Source of the DNA: Cryptomeria japonica
Lineage: Eukaryota > Streptophyta > Pinopsida > Cupressales > Cupressaceae
Length of the DNA stretch: 64,000 bases
Reading direction: 5' to 3'
NCBI RefSeq assembly: GCF_030272615.1
Contig: NC_081409.1
Coordinates: 873,874,594 to 873,938,593, forward strand
Made by a program: the position numbers and the translations under genes. The notes below the pieces were generated by a model. That model made no database searches. It was not told the DNA's origin and was given only the letters and a program-made list of their open reading frames with translations. Below, one piece after another: positions 24,013 through 35,982 of this stretch; position 1 is the first letter of the stretch; every line of letters starts with the position of its first letter.

Positions 24013-25360
24013 CCATTTTATGTTGCAAGGTTGCGACTGGGTGTGATTTTATGTTGTCGCATGGTTGCGAGGTGTTCGTGGTTAAGTCATTTTAATTTGC
24101 GATCATGTGATGTAGTTGGTATCGCAGCTTAGTTGGTTTCGCCACTTGCTTGCAGGTTTTGAAGTTGTTTAGCATTTTAAGTTGCGATCTAGCGACAGGT
24201 AAGTTTTGGTCTGATTTTGTGGTCATCACATGCTCGTGGGTTTGTAAGTCTTAAGTCAAAAAGTGTTGTGAGCATGCGATGGCGGTTAAGTGCCTTGTTA
24301 TCGTAGGATCACAAGGGTTTAAGTCAAGTTAAGTTTTGAGTTGTGAGCTTGCGATAAAATAAGTTATTTTGTTAGATCAACGGCTGTCAATCACTCGCAA
24401 GATTCTATGAGGATTCGTAAAAGGGATTGCGAGCTTGCAATTAAGCGGATTTGGTAGCATTGTCACTAACTCGCCGATTCCTTTCCTGATTGTTATAACC
24501 GGTTGAGAGTGTGCAATTAAAGATGGGGATTGACACGTGGACTTGTTTGTTAGGTTCTGTAAAAGTTTTGACATGATTGAGCCAAGATTTTGACATTTGT
24601 ACAATTGCATTAGTGCATTCTATCAGTTTAATTGAATTAATGCCACACTAGCTAGTTCATGCAAGTGTGGCAGTTAATGAGACGGTCACTTGAGAGAAGT
24701 GACGGTGCCCAAATACCATTTTATGTTGCAAGGTTATGACTAGGTGTGATTTTATGTTATCACAATGTCGCAAGGTGTTCGCGGTTAAGTCATTTTAATT
24801 TGCGATCATGTGATGCGGTTAAGTCACTTGCTCACAGGTTTTGAAGTTGTTTAGCATTTTAAATTGTGATCTGTTGAAAGGTAAGTTTTGGTATGATTTT
24901 GTGGTCATCGCATGCTCACGGGTTTGTAAGTCTTAAGTCAAAAAGTGTTGCGAGCATGCGAAGGCGGTTAAGTGTCTTGTTTTCACGGGATCACAAGGGT
25001 TTAAGTCAAGTTTCTAGTTGTGATCTTGTGATGAAATAAGTTGTTTTGTTAGATCAATGACTGTCGCTCACTCGCGAGATTATTTGAGGATTCGTAAAAG
25101 GGGTTGCGAGCTTGCGATTAAGAGGATTTGGTAGCATTGTCGCTAACTCACTAACACGTGAACTTGTTTGCCAGGTTCTGTAAAAGTTTTGAATGCCAAT
25201 CGCCAATCAAATAGAAGGGCATGAATTCAAATTTCACTCGAGTACTTCAGTTTGAAGTTTGAATTAATGTCATTATGCCACAGTAGCTACTAGCTAGTTC
25301 ATGCAAGTGTGGCAATTAATGAGACTTGAGACTTGAGAGAAGTGACGGCACCCAAAATTC
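24013..25360. repeat. Tandem duplication, unit about 704 bp
   Basis: Two diverged copies in direct order start with CCATTTTATGTTGCAAGGTT at 24013 and 24717. Both contain CGGTTAAGTCATTTTAATTTGCGATCATG, AAGTCTTAAGTCAAAAAGTG, GATTCGTAAAAGGG and TAGCTAGTTCATGCAAGTGT in the same order. They are rich in short TTGCGAGCTTGCGAT-like motifs. The duplication lies just upstream of the unknown ORF at 25536 and may be part of its promoter region. Confidence 0.7.
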
Positions 25361-25535
25361 AAATCGTAAATACCATAAATTGCATGATCGAGCCAAGGTT
25401 TTTTATAATTGCATTAATGCATTCTATCTTCGAGGTAATCCAGTGAATTGAGCTCTGCAACAACATTGGAGAATTCAGAGTGTTGGGTGTGAGAAAATTT
25501 CAGAAAATTGGTTAAGTTTTTCTCCTGTAGCTAAA

Positions 25536-28500
25536 ATGAGCCAGGCGATGAGTGGTGTTGGAGGTTCCAAGCTCAAGTCCAAGCCCAAGGCCACGACAAG
25601 TGGAGCAGGTGGACTTGGAGGTTCCAAGGCCAGTGCCAGTGCCACTAAGGAAATGATGGTTAAGAAATACAAAGATGAATTTGTAGATTTGATGCCAGGG
25701 ACTTCCGTTGCTTTGAATAAAAATCATTTGGCATTGAGAGATTTATGGAGCCAATGCAGAAACCCTACCACGCTTAATATGACTGGTTCTTCTTTGTTTC
25801 ATTATTTCTGGAAAAATAGGGTTAAGGGTGTCCTGATGTCAAACCCTTGGGATTTAATAATGGGAAAGTTAATTGTGCCAGATGTGTATGTTGATGTGGA
25901 TTTGATCAAAGAGTTGGGCAAACTCTATTGCCCAGTATCTAGAGTAATCAGAAGAAAGAACTAGTCTGCCCTAGTTTCAGTTAACAGAGCTAGCTTTGTT
26001 GAAGCTTTCCAAATTACTGGTGCTGCATGTACAGATATAGATTTGGAGCAGATTGTAGAGGATTATGACAAATACAAAGGTGTTATCAAGAAGCATGCAA
26101 TGCCCAGATACATGCCTAGGGTGAATAAGAAGCCGATTATAATTCCAGAGAGTATCGAACTAGCATTTGACATCACACCTTTCCACCATTATATGCATTG
26201 TACAATCTATGGATTATGCAGAGTGTTGGGTTTTGATGGAGATTCAATAGTGTCAACTGAATTACTGATGATGGCTATGGACATTCAAAACCCAGATGTT
26301 AACAAAGATTATGATTATGTGGGCTATGTGGTTGAACACATTCATAATGCTCTAGTTGAAATTTAGAGTGGTGCACCCAGCCCTACATTCAAGCATTATT
26401 CATTGCTGATGCATTTAATCTTGTTCTATAATGTTGAGTTCATGGATAAAGAATTGGAGCTTTTCAAAGAAGAATTCGGTGTCTTAGTGCCAATACAAAG
26501 ATGGACCCCAGTTTGGGACAGTAGTTCTCCCCATTCTTCTTTCCTTTTCTTTGAAAATTGGATTGTTTCGCCAATTATGGAAATGCTAGGAATAAATAGG
26601 GAACGATTGTCAATTAATGTTAGGAGAGTTTTGAGACCTTACCAGTATGTTCCAAACTGGCCTATTTCACATAACTGGGGGAACTTTTATTTTTTTGATA
26701 ACTTTACTATGATGAGAGTCTATGGGTGTCCTCAGCCTCCCCATATTTTACCAAAATTTGTTCCAATTAGGATTGCTTTTATGGAGTTTATCTGACAATT
26801 GACCCTAGTTGAAAAAGAATGTCTTGATAAACACAAGAAGGGTTCTTTTCTTCCTAGGCTTTGGGTTGCATTTGATTTTAACATTGGTAGGAGTTGCTTT
26901 GATGAAGTAAACAATGTCCTTAAATAGTATAGGTTGGTTAATTTTGTGTCTAGATTCTGTGATCTGGAACAATTTATTAAAGTTGCAATGCCAAAAATGA
27001 CACCTTGGGCCACAATAAAGGACCATGAACCATTGGATGATGAAGACATGGTTAGAAATTTGTTGAGAAAAGATGAAGTACAAGAAAGGAGAAGAAAATG
27101 GAAAAAATTGATGAGAATTGAAGCAGAATTCTTGGCTGCTGACCCTAGTTTCTCAAGTTTTTGCCCTGATAGCCCGTACCTAGAGAGGATTAACAAAATG
27201 CTGAGTTTATATGAAACTCTGATGGAACAAATGCCTCAAATTCCAAAAGTGACTGCTTAGCAGCAAGACCTCCAAGATGGACATTCTTCACATGGAAAGA
27301 GGCCACTTAGTGTGTCTGCGGATGATGTAGAGAGTGGGGATGAAGTTCAATCTACTTGAGTGCCAGCTACAAAGAAACAAAAAACCACTGAGGTCAGGTA
27401 CAATTGTGAGGAGAGACCCTACTAGAGAAATTGTTATAGAACAAGGACACTACTTTCATCAAATAAGGACACATCTTAGAGAAGCAGGGAAGAATGAAGA
27501 ATAGGGAGAAACAAACGAAGCCCTTGCTCAAGGCTTTGATGAGCGTGTGATGTTGTCAAATGAGTTCATGAAAGATGATGACTTTATTAAGTCAAATGAA
27601 TTTAAAATTTTTTTGACAAGGTTGAAACAAAATCTGATCATAGAGGAGGTAAATGAAGAAAAAAAAGAGGAGATCATCAAGGCACTGTAGGAATATGATC
27701 CTGACAGGGAGGAAATATCTGTGGAATGGGCAAGACAATTGATAAAGAGTACTAGTATGATTATGATGCCTGATTGGGATATCCAGTCTATTTTTATTAT
27801 TGATCAGATTAGGAAGCAAGAGGACCCATTGTTTAGACCTGAATTTGAAATTGGAGATGTAATAAGAGGATTAGGATTTAATCCTAAGTCAAAGACACTT
27901 GCTGCTTGGTCTTTAGCCCCTTCCACTCAAAAGCCCCACCTTCTAAATATCCAAGTAGAAAAGAAAGCTGATAGAATGATTTGGAACTTGCAGAACACAA
28001 CTGACATGGAGATTGCCTCATTTTTTACTCAAGTTTCTTTTATGAATTTATCAAAAATAGAGGATTTGTCAAGAAGATACATAGAAACATATTTCCAATT
28101 GATTGCATTGTCTAAAAAATATGAAGAGACACTGATGAAGAAGGGTGCTCTGGAGGAAGAGTTAGTGGAGTTGAAAGAAAAAATTGCAAATGAGCCCCCT
28201 CCAATATAGATTATAGAACAAGTACAAGAAATACCAGCTGATGTGACATCAAAAATGGAGAATACGTAGGGAAAATTGAAAAGCTTGAAAAGGAACAAAA
28301 TGTCAAGGCTATCTCTGTTGTGTCAGGAATTCTGAAACATAGGATTAGTGTATTGAAAGACAAATTGATGGTTGTGCATGATATGCACATTTCTTTGAAA
28401 GAGGCAAGCAAAACGTCCTCTGAGGCTGTCGCTTTTCTTGGACCTTTGTTCAATGTTTGGTTAGGAAGAAGCAGATTAATGGATAAGCTAGATATTGCAA

Positions 28501-28934
28501 TGATGTATAGTGACGAGTTCCCTCCCAAGATTAGTGACACTAAAGACATGGTGGAGGTAATGAATGCAGCTTATGCATTTTTCACAGGGAAGGATGTGCT
28601 TATAAATGAAAAATTGCAGACATTTGGGAAAGGTTATAATAAATTGGTGCCTTCAATTTATGGTAGTAATGGAGATTTGAAATTAGTTTCGGATTGGGCC
28701 AATGAATTTGATTTGATTCTGGAGCAAGAAGAAATAATCAAGCATGTAAATGAACAAGTTGATGCTGATTTCATTAATGGTCTGTTTGATTCACTGTTCA
28801 AGGTTGAGGTTGACCATGTAAAGTTTATTGTTGAGTCTAGGGAAATTACAGATGCCAGATGGGCAGATTCAGTTGCAAAGTTGGAAGAGGTCAAGGCATT
28901 CATTTGGCCAACAAACAAAGAGGTGGACAGGTGA
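25536..28934 (+). pseudogene. Long ORF of unknown function inside the hAT block
   Basis: A coding region of about 1,130 codons that I do not recognise. One frame runs from ATG 25536 to about 27360 and is broken only by in-frame stops (25962 TAG, 26364 TAG, 26793 TGA, 26925 TAG, 27258 TAG, 27357 TGA). A frame change near 27390 leads into 27400-28208, and another near 28260-28320 into the last part (28320-28934). The N-terminus is Gly/Ser/Lys-rich (SKLKSKPKATTSGAGG). The next about 350 residues look globular, with aromatic-rich segments (FHYFWKNRVKGVLM, NWPISHNWGNFYFFDNFTMM). After a charged middle, the C-terminal third is helical with a coiled stretch (ALEEELVELKEKIANE). It is not a transposase, gag or polymerase by motifs. 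It could be a TE accessory protein, a captured host gene, or part of an unrecognised nested element. Confidence 0.6.
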
Positions 28935-29313
28935 CAAGCCATGCTAAAGCCAAAGAAGAAATCTTAGGTTGATGTTGCTACCCAAGATTCCTCACAATAA
29001 TCCTAAGCTTGTTGAATCCTTAGGTTGAGGTTGCCACTTTTATTGATCAATGATGTTGAACTTGAAAACTCTTATATTAATATAGTTATAATAGCTCAAC
29101 TGTTCAAGAATTTGATAAGTGCATAGTTGAATCGCATTGTGAATTTACTTTCTGATATCATTATGAATATAATATCAATATCATTTGCAGTTTGAGCAAT
29201 GAGATCTTCACATAACTGTCTTTGTGTTGAATTTATGAGATCCTCATAATTATACAACTTTCGCCAGGTTTTTACACCTTGTCCAAGGGGGGGGTTTCTT
29301 AAAGTTTTCCCTT

Positions 29314-29421
29314 CTCTTGGACCCTCCTAGAGTCCTTATTCAATACCTAACTTGGTTAAGGTTAGTACAAGCCAAAATTGAGAAAAAACTAATAGCCTAA
29401 GTCCTAGGTGCTCCTGCACCA
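29314..29421 (-). repeat. gypsy-1 5' LTR terminal piece
   Basis: The outer end of the right LTR after the hAT block, starting with the right TSD CTCTTGGA. It matches 6510-6615 and ends GTGCTCCTGCACCA at 29421, next to Helitron piece 2. The sequence just before it (28935-29313) is noncoding right flank of the hAT block and includes an eight-G run at 29287-29294. Confidence 0.88.
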
Positions 29422-29669
29422 CACTTGAGCTTATTGGAATAGATCTCGTAGAGACCTCACTACAATGATATACCAATTGGGAGCTTCCACATTATTTTTC
29501 ATAATAAGTTCACTTGATACAAAATGGCTAGATCTGCATAAATTGTTCCTACTAAACTCCTCTATAAATTTGCAATCCATAATTTTTTTTTTAATATAAA
29601 ACGTTGTCCACAATCCTCACATGACAGCATTGTTCTTATATTTCAGATTTGCGATATTTTGTGAGGAGG
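29422..29669 (+). pseudogene. Helitron Rep, internal piece 2
   Basis: This short piece lies between the end of gypsy-1 and the start of the next LTR. It reads AYWNRSRRDLTTMIYQLG, then a WLDLHK segment corresponding to the family's WPDLH motif, then VVHNPHMTALFLYFRFAIF and CEEV, which is the core of the Helitron Rep domain upstream of the HUH motif. It follows directly on piece 1, which stops at FAAS plus a few codons, and is followed by piece 3. Stops and a poly-T tract near 29582-29592 disrupt it. Its isolated position between two retroelements is explained only by the shared host Helitron. The first five bases (CACTT) are the right TSD of gypsy-1 (left copy GACTT at 1349-1353). Confidence 0.85.
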
Positions 29670-29704
29670 TGTAAAAATCCACTCAACTTAATAAAAAAAC
29701 TCAA

Positions 29705-29743
<39 letters not shown>

Positions 29744-32489
29744 ATTTCTTATTCTTACTTATTCTTAATTATGTTTGATTCAATTGTATACTCAGGTACA
29801 TCTATCCAAATGAGATAGGCATCCATCCAATCGGGATGGGTATCTAACCATATAGGTGAGGAATCTATCCATATGGGACTAGGGATCTGTCCATATGGGA
29901 CATGAGGTTTCATCTATCCAATCTGAGATAGGCATCTACTCAAATAAGGTAGGTATCTATTCATAATAATAGGATATGCTCTGGCTAGAGACTTTAGACT
30001 CATTGGGACCATTTGGGTCCTAAGCCACTCTCTAAAGACTACACACTCCTCTACTAGGAGTGCACCAAGGTCGCCGTCCTTAGGAGTATAAAAATTATTA
30101 CATAAACAAGCTTGAGTTCCACCTTGAAATTCAGCCTAAAGCATCGGGAAGTGAAGCGAATCCATACGGGATTCCTTCTTAGTATGCGTTGAATTAATTT
30201 TAACCTTTTCTTTCAATTATTATTTGCACCATTTGATTAAAATACCAAGGAGCTGAAGGAACCAACTACTCACCCATAACCAAATCCTAATCCCCATCCC
30301 TGAATGCCTTAGTACAAGGGACAACTCTGTCCCTAGACTACCTACATACCCCTTTCAGCATAGGATCAAGGCGTAAAGTATGTAGTTCTAGTTTCTAACT
30401 ATGGTTTAATGTAAACTATTTGGTGGGTATGCAACCCTTTCTAGGGTCAATGTCCCAGATAGTTCCTCTACAGTTGCTACCCATAATGGTAGCTCTATAG
30501 AAAAAATGCTCAAGATGGCCTTTTTCTTGTGGCCTAAAACAACTAAGTCCTATCTCCTATTAAATATGTCACCCTTAATCCGTTATCATCAGTTGAAATC
30601 ATCAAGATAAAATAAATTTTCAAATTCATAACACAACCAAACCCTATTGGGGTCTTCTAAGGTTTAACTGAGCAGATATAAATTCATTTAATATTTTTCT
30701 TTTTAGATTATCAATCCAAGGGGGATTACTCACCCCTTGGATTTGAACTTCCAAATGACCCTTATTTTTCCCTGGCGATTTAGAGGCATGATGCCACATA
30801 TGTCATTATTGTAGCTTTATTAGGCTTTAAGTGCAGTAGTTCAACACAACGGCATTACCTATAAGTGTGACCTAGAGGTACCATAGATATCGAGCGCCGC
30901 TAATTTTTGGTTTCAAATCCTCTTGTTTAGTTATCTAACTAGGAATTTGACTTTGAATTCATGAATCTTAAATGAACCAATATATTGATACAATTATGAA
31001 AAAGAAACTATTATATACAAGGAATTATTGCTTGAATTTAAAACTAAAGTATAAATTTTACGTAATTGAAAGGAACATAAGCAAATCGGCTACTTGGGAA
31101 TAATATTTTCTCCAAAGGAAAATTATGATAATAATTGAAAATTCAAAAACTTGAACTAAATACATGAAATTACCAATTTCTTGGAAACCATGATACTTTC
31201 AAAGATAACATATGAAAATGATTTGAATTAATCACAAGATATAATTGTTTTGGAATAAACCATTACATAATAAGTATGAATCCTAGTACTGATTTGCTTG
31301 AAAGAAAATTAAATGATTGAATAGCAAGACTTTGGAAATGAATTTTAACACCTACTTTTTTGAAGTAAAGAGTATTTAATAATAAGTCAAACTAATTCTT
31401 CCATATGAAGTAACATAAAATTCATCTACAAATGATAACACTACTTTAAATGTGAATCCTAATACTTGAAAGGTACTAAATTGCTTGAAATAAAACTTAA
31501 ATTATCAACTAATTAAACTTTGGAAATGAATTTAATACTCACTTGCTGAAGGGAAAAGAAAAATAACTATTCAACAATAAGCTTCAAAATAACCACATTA
31601 TTCTTAATTACTAATTGTTTGAAAAAGAGATTAGAAGAGAGTCTGAACATTTGCTAGTTAACCAAGTAAATAATACTAAGTCTCCTAATAAACAATTCTA
31701 ATCAATAAACTTCTAGTTGCTTTTGAACTAATACCTTTTCAAGGTTAAAAAGTGATAACTTACTACTCCTTCCACTTGAAGTAACATCAACTTTATGAAT
31801 TTCGAATACTTCGAAGAGAGATAATGTTTGCTCCTTAAATTACCCTCAATTAGAATAGTTATTTAATTTCCTAGGTGATCACGGAATAGGTTTCTTGAAA
31901 CTCATTTGCTAAAACAATTTTGGTTTTGAATAAACTCTCTTTGCATCCTAATTAACACTATCACCATATGAATATTTAACTATGCAATTTACCTCTAGAT
32001 TTAATGTTAATTAAATTTTTCCTTACTAATTACTTGTATTATTAAGTGTAACTTTCCTTTTTACTAGTCTAATGTTTCTTTTTAGCTAGAAGGTAAATAT
32101 TTTTAACTATTAAAAGAATTGACTATTTTCAATGCCTTGTATATTCATATCTTGGAACCTAATAAGGAAACAAATCAAATAATCAACTTTTTAAATTGAG
32201 GCAAATCATTTTCTAACATTGACTCATATTGCGTGAAATACCTAAAAGGGTTACTATGAATCTAAACACATTTACTTCTTAGGTAAATTCTTTTAACCTT
32301 TGATACTTGTACTGATTGAAATATACAAAAGGTAGTTTTGAAATCCATTAATTAAAGAACTTAAATATTTGAAATGTATTGAATGTCTTGAGGAATCCTA
32401 CTTACTATTAGGATTTATTTATTTGATGAAAAGATCCAAAACTATAGAATAAGTGTATCATTGGTGCAATAACATTTTACTTTACTTCT
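29670..32489. repeat. Long LTR B, left piece (inserted in the Helitron)
   Basis: Starts TGTAAAAATCC, comparable to TGTAATAACCC of solo LTR A. It shares with LTR A a region of degenerate CATCYATCCAATYGGGAT repeats (29795-29965), a conserved block around 30300-30480 (GGATCAAGGCGTA, TCTAGGGTCAATGTCCCAGA) and CAAGGGGGA...ACCCCTTGGAT (30716-30742). From about 30950 to 32440 it is plain AT-rich DNA without ORFs. The outer end is at 52822 (GGGTTATGACA). Flanks GGAGG and AGAGG make a 5-bp TSD with one mismatch. It is most simply a solo LTR split by the LINE at 32489/32490. Confidence 0.7.
29708..29741. repeat. (TA)n microsatellite
   Basis: Seventeen TA units near the start of LTR B. LTR A has a GT tract at the same relative position (about 2909-2922). 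Confidence 0.95.
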
Positions 32490-34306
32490 CTACTTTTATT
32501 GCTCTAATTCCTAAGGTGGATGGAGCTGATTCTATGGGAAAGTTTAGGCCAATAAGTCTTTGTAATTCTTTTTACAAGATCATTTCAAAATTCTTGACTT
32601 CTAGATTACTGGGTGTTCTCCCCTTTGTTATCTTTGAGGAGCAAAAAGGATTTGTCCCAGGTAGGCAGATTTTGGATTCTATTATTCTTGTGCACGAGAG
32701 TATCCGCTCTCTTAATGCTGCAAACAAAGAGGGATTTCTTATAAATTTGGATCTGGCAAAAGCCTATGATAGAGTGGAATGGTAGGTTCTTTTCAGGGTC
32801 ACGAAGGCCTTTGGATTTGATGAGAAGGTTATTAAACTTACTAGAGAATTGATGTCTACACCAAATTTTTCTGTTCTTATTAATGGATCTCCGTTTAGAT
32901 TTTTTAAATCTTCTAGGGGTCTTAATCAAGGAGACCCTATTTCACCTATTCTTTTCACTATCTTTGCTGAATGTTTGAGCAAACTGATTCAAAAGTTGAA
33001 AATTAATAAAACCATCAAAGGGTTGCAACCCTCTTCTACTAATGTCTCTTGTACACATCAACAATTTGTTGATGATACAATTTTGTTGGGATATTCTTCT
33101 GTTAGTGAAGTTGCTTCCTTCAAAGGTGCTCTTAGATCTTATTCCCTTGCTATTGGACAACAGGTTAATTGGGAGAAATCTGCTATTTACTTCATCAATA
33201 CCCCATTATTGAGGCATCAGAGGATTGCTAACATAATTGGCTGTAAGGTGGAGCTTCTCCCCTCTACTTATTTGGGTCTCCCTCTTGGTTTGGCTCCTCC
33301 AAACTCTTTCTGGAATTCATTAAATGACAAACTCAACAAAAAATTGGTAGGTTGGAAAGGATCTATGCTATCTCAGGTTGGTAAGCTTCAACTTCTTTAA
33401 GCTACTCTTTAGAATTTGCTTGTTTATGATCTTAGCTTGTTTAGTATATCGGTCAAATTTTTTGAAGCTTCAGAAAGAATTCAGAAAATATTTCTTTGGT
33501 CTAGTGTAGAAGATAAGAAATGGATTGCATTGGTTTCCTAGGATAAAGTCTATAATCCTAAAAGAAATGGGGGGTTAAGTATTAAAGCTCTCAAACCTTT
33601 CAACAAAACCTTGCTTACTAAATAGATTTGGAGGGCATATGTCATTAAGAAAGATTGGAGTAGGGTGTGGTTTGATAAATACATACATAACCAGCCAATT
33701 CATTCTCTTCTCTATTCTGAAGATATCCCTACTAGATTTTTTATATGGAATAGTATGATCAAATCTATAAAAGTTGCTAAAGCTAGAGTTGGATGGGTCC
33801 TTAGCAAAGGTGATAAAATTAGATTTTGGGAGGATGTATAGATTAAAGATGAGCCTCTTTTTAACTAGAATTGCAACCAATTCATTGAAGAATGAAAAAT
33901 GAGGTATGGTTCTATGGTTTGTAATTATTGGAAGGAGAATAAATGGGTCAGACTTGATGCAGTTTATGCTGGATTTTTGTTGCTCCAGCATGATTTGTTG
34001 TCCTTTTCTGTTAGTAAAGATTCTGATGATGTGTTCCTATGGAAGAGCAATCCTAGGGGTAATTTTGCTGTTGCCTCTGCTTATAAAAAAATTGTTACTC
34101 AGGCCTTCAACCCAATATGGACTAAAGTTTGGAATAGATTCCTCATTCCTAAAGTTAACATGTTTTTTTTCCTTGCAACTCACAACAAGATTCTTACCAT
34201 TGATAACCTGGCTCAAAGAGGATTCATGTTTCCTAATAGGTGTGAGTTATGTCAAAAAGAGGTTGAATCTATGGATCATTTGTTTATTCATTGTTCTTTT
34301 ACCTAG
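32490..34306 (+). pseudogene. LINE reverse transcriptase and zinc-finger (zf-RVT) region
   Basis: C-terminal two-thirds of a LINE ORF2 protein, which nicks the target and copies the RNA in place. RT motifs appear in order: FRPISLCNSFYKIISKFL, EEQKGFVPGRQILDSI, LDLAKAYDRVEW (first catalytic Asp), RGLNQGDPISPILFTIFAE and the catalytic FVDDT (codons 33065-33076). The endonuclease domain and first RT motifs are missing through 5' truncation. The zinc-binding segment is at about 34140-34300 (KVNMFFFLATHNKILT, CELCQKEVESMDHLFIHC). The frame is constant to about 33894 with stops mainly TAG (32783, 33540, 33839 and others), several where Trp is expected, for example DV-stop-IKD. Confidence 0.9.
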
Positions 34307-34441
34307 TAAATCCGGAGTAAAGTTTGGATGCAATGGAAAGTTGATTGGGTAATGCACAATAGTCTTAAGGAAGTCATTTGGAAATGGATCTTACCTACCT
34401 AGCTTCCTATTATTAAGAGCCTCTAGTCCTTTGTCCTTCCT

Positions 34442-34989
34442 ATGACCTATTGGCATATCTGGAAGGAGAGAAATAATAGAATTTTCAGGGAGGCTAAGTG
34501 TTCTTCTCAGGTGGTTTCTGAAAAGATTTGCAGGGCTATTAAAGAAAACATCAATACTATTCACAAAAATAACAAGAAGTGTAGCTATATTAACATGACT
34601 GATAATGAGAAAAGCATCCTAACTGATTGGAAGCTAATACACAAGGTCTGCAAATCTAATATGAAGAGCAGGAGAGATAATGTTGTGTGGAGGTTCCCTC
34701 TTCATGACTGGGTTAAGGTGAACTTTGATGGTACAGCTAAAGGTAATCTTGGGAAGGCTGGAGGGGGAGGAGTCATAAAAAATTCTTATGGTTTTTGTGT
34801 TGCTGCAATTGCCTCTTCCCTTGGAGTTCAAAACAACCATGTGGCAGAAGCTCTAGCAATGTTAAAATGTCTACAACTTGCTCAAAGGTTTAATTTAAAA
34901 AAAATATGGCAGGAGGGGGACTCTCTCAATATTATTCAGGCTATTAAAGGTATTACTTCCCCCTCTTGGAACATTCATAATATCATTGT
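34442..34989 (+). pseudogene. LINE RNase H domain, N-terminal part
   Basis: RNase H of the plant LINE type. After TYWHIWKERNNRIFRE, a linker leads to WVKVNFDGTAKGNLGKAG (the NFDG motif carries the first catalytic Asp), GGGVIKNSYGFCVAA, VAEALAMLKCLQLA (Glu) and EGDSLNIIQAIKG (Asp). The frame is open to 34989, where the copia element begins directly after IIV codons; beyond this point the apparent ORF reads LTR sequence. The TSD ATTGT is 34985-34989. The C-terminus is at 47944. Confidence 0.92.
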
Positions 34990-35448
34990 TGTGAGATTTT
35001 GCCAAGATCAAGAGTTCAATGAAATGTACAAAATAGACACACAATATAGGACAAGGATAAACTGTATTCTCATCAATAGAAAAATGATCAATAGTTATTG
35101 TTACAATGAATATGAGCCTGCTTATATAGGTAAGGCTATATGGATATGTGAGCACACAAACATGACATGTGGCTCAATAAGAAACAAGGGTATGTAGGAG
35201 AAACAATATAATATTCCACATGAGGTGGATCACCCACCTAAGGTGGAAATATCACTCCACAATAAGTGGATATGATAGAGTAATAACAAGATAAACACCA
35301 TAAGAGGTGGAATTTCTCCTGCACACACTATCCCAATGTGGCACAAACACCCAAGTGTCTCATACCCAAAGTACTATGAAATGCATTTCCTAAGTAAACT
35401 TAAGTAAGGTGTAATAATATCCAAGATGAATAATTATTTACACCAACA
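34990..35448 (-). repeat. copia TR-GAG 3' LTR
   Basis: 459 bp, from TGTGAGATTTTGCC to ACACCAACA. It matches 47464-47943 apart from about 17 substitutions and roughly 21 bp missing near 35195. The adjacent CCCCCCCTTAAGTGCAACTT (35449 onward) is, on the element strand, a purine-rich polypurine tract. Confidence 0.9.
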
Positions 35449-35982
35449 CCCCCCCTTAAGTGCAACTTAGGGGAATGCACTTAAGTCTACAATGCAAGTA
35501 AGCAATGCAATATAGGTCCCGGCTATGAGGCCATGTTAGGTACCCATGCACAAATGCAAATGCATGCAAACCAATGCAATGAAATCTCTCACAAAGTGGG
35601 GAAAGAGAGAAAAACCCAATGGGAAAAAACCCTCCCCTAAAAGAGAGATGAAAACTAGATACAAAGAACTCTCATAGAAGTATGTGAAGGAAAAAACCCC
35701 ATGTGAGGAAAAAGTACCCCCCATATGAGAGAAGAAGAGAGGCTAGGTAGCCCCCCCTCAATGTGGAATCTACACCAATGATAAAAGCTCGATGTATGAA
35801 GAAACTGCTCCATGAACGTCAAACAACATTCCTCCCATTAGGAAGAAACAAAACCAAAGGTGTATCCATGACGTCTCCCCAATCATGAAGGGAAGATGTA
35901 TGAAAAAAACTCATAATGAAAGGAATCTCTGAAAACTGCTCAAGAGTCCCCATGTCGATGCTGAAAGATACCCCCTCCAAAG
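35449..35982 (-). other. copia TR-GAG noncoding 3' region, left of the LARD
   Basis: No convincing gene. The minus strand is rich in short T and G runs (for example around 35580-35755), like a degenerate polypurine-rich 3' region. The last five bases CAAAG (35978-35982) are the left TSD of the LARD. Confidence 0.6.

Larger units (their letters stand above)
19839..29313 (+). mobile_element. hAT-type insertion block with transposase and a second long ORF
   Basis: A 9,475-bp insertion in the 5' LTR of gypsy-1, flanked by a perfect 8-bp duplication CTCTTGGA (19831-19838 and 29314-29321), the length expected of hAT elements. The left end is TAGAGAGTTTTTT; the right end read inward is AAGGGAAAACTTT, so terminal inverted repeats are weak (about half of the first 16 bases agree). 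It contains a broken hAT transposase (20598-23392), a tandem duplication (24013-25360) and a long unknown ORF (25536-28934). The block is large for a hAT element, so another insertion inside the right half is possible, though I see no clear boundary for one. Confidence 0.75.
1354..29421 (-). mobile_element. gypsy-1: chromodomain Ty3/gypsy LTR retrotransposon, broken by three insertions
   Basis: Complete but disrupted minus-strand Ty3/gypsy element. On the plus strand its termini are TGATGGGGTTCACC (1354 and again at 19180) and GTGCTCCTGCACCA (ending at 6615 and 29421). The flanks are GACTT (1349-1353) and CACTT (29422-29426), a 5-bp TSD with one mismatch. Removing the inserted solo LTR, gypsy-2 and the hAT block with their TSDs leaves about 7.05 kb. 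In element orientation the order is 5' LTR (right), PBS, gag, protease, RT, RNase H, integrase with a chromodomain-like tail, polypurine tract, 3' LTR (left). It is inserted in the Helitron Rep gene. All ORFs carry stops. Confidence 0.88.

Noticed and set aside
29281-29300. Eight-G run before the gypsy-1 LTR end as a polypurine tract of a plus-strand LTR element containing the hAT-linked ORF
   Set aside because: No LTR pair, primer site or 5-bp TSD was found; the only clean duplication is the 8-bp CTCTTGGA. Kept as a possibility in the hAT notes only.
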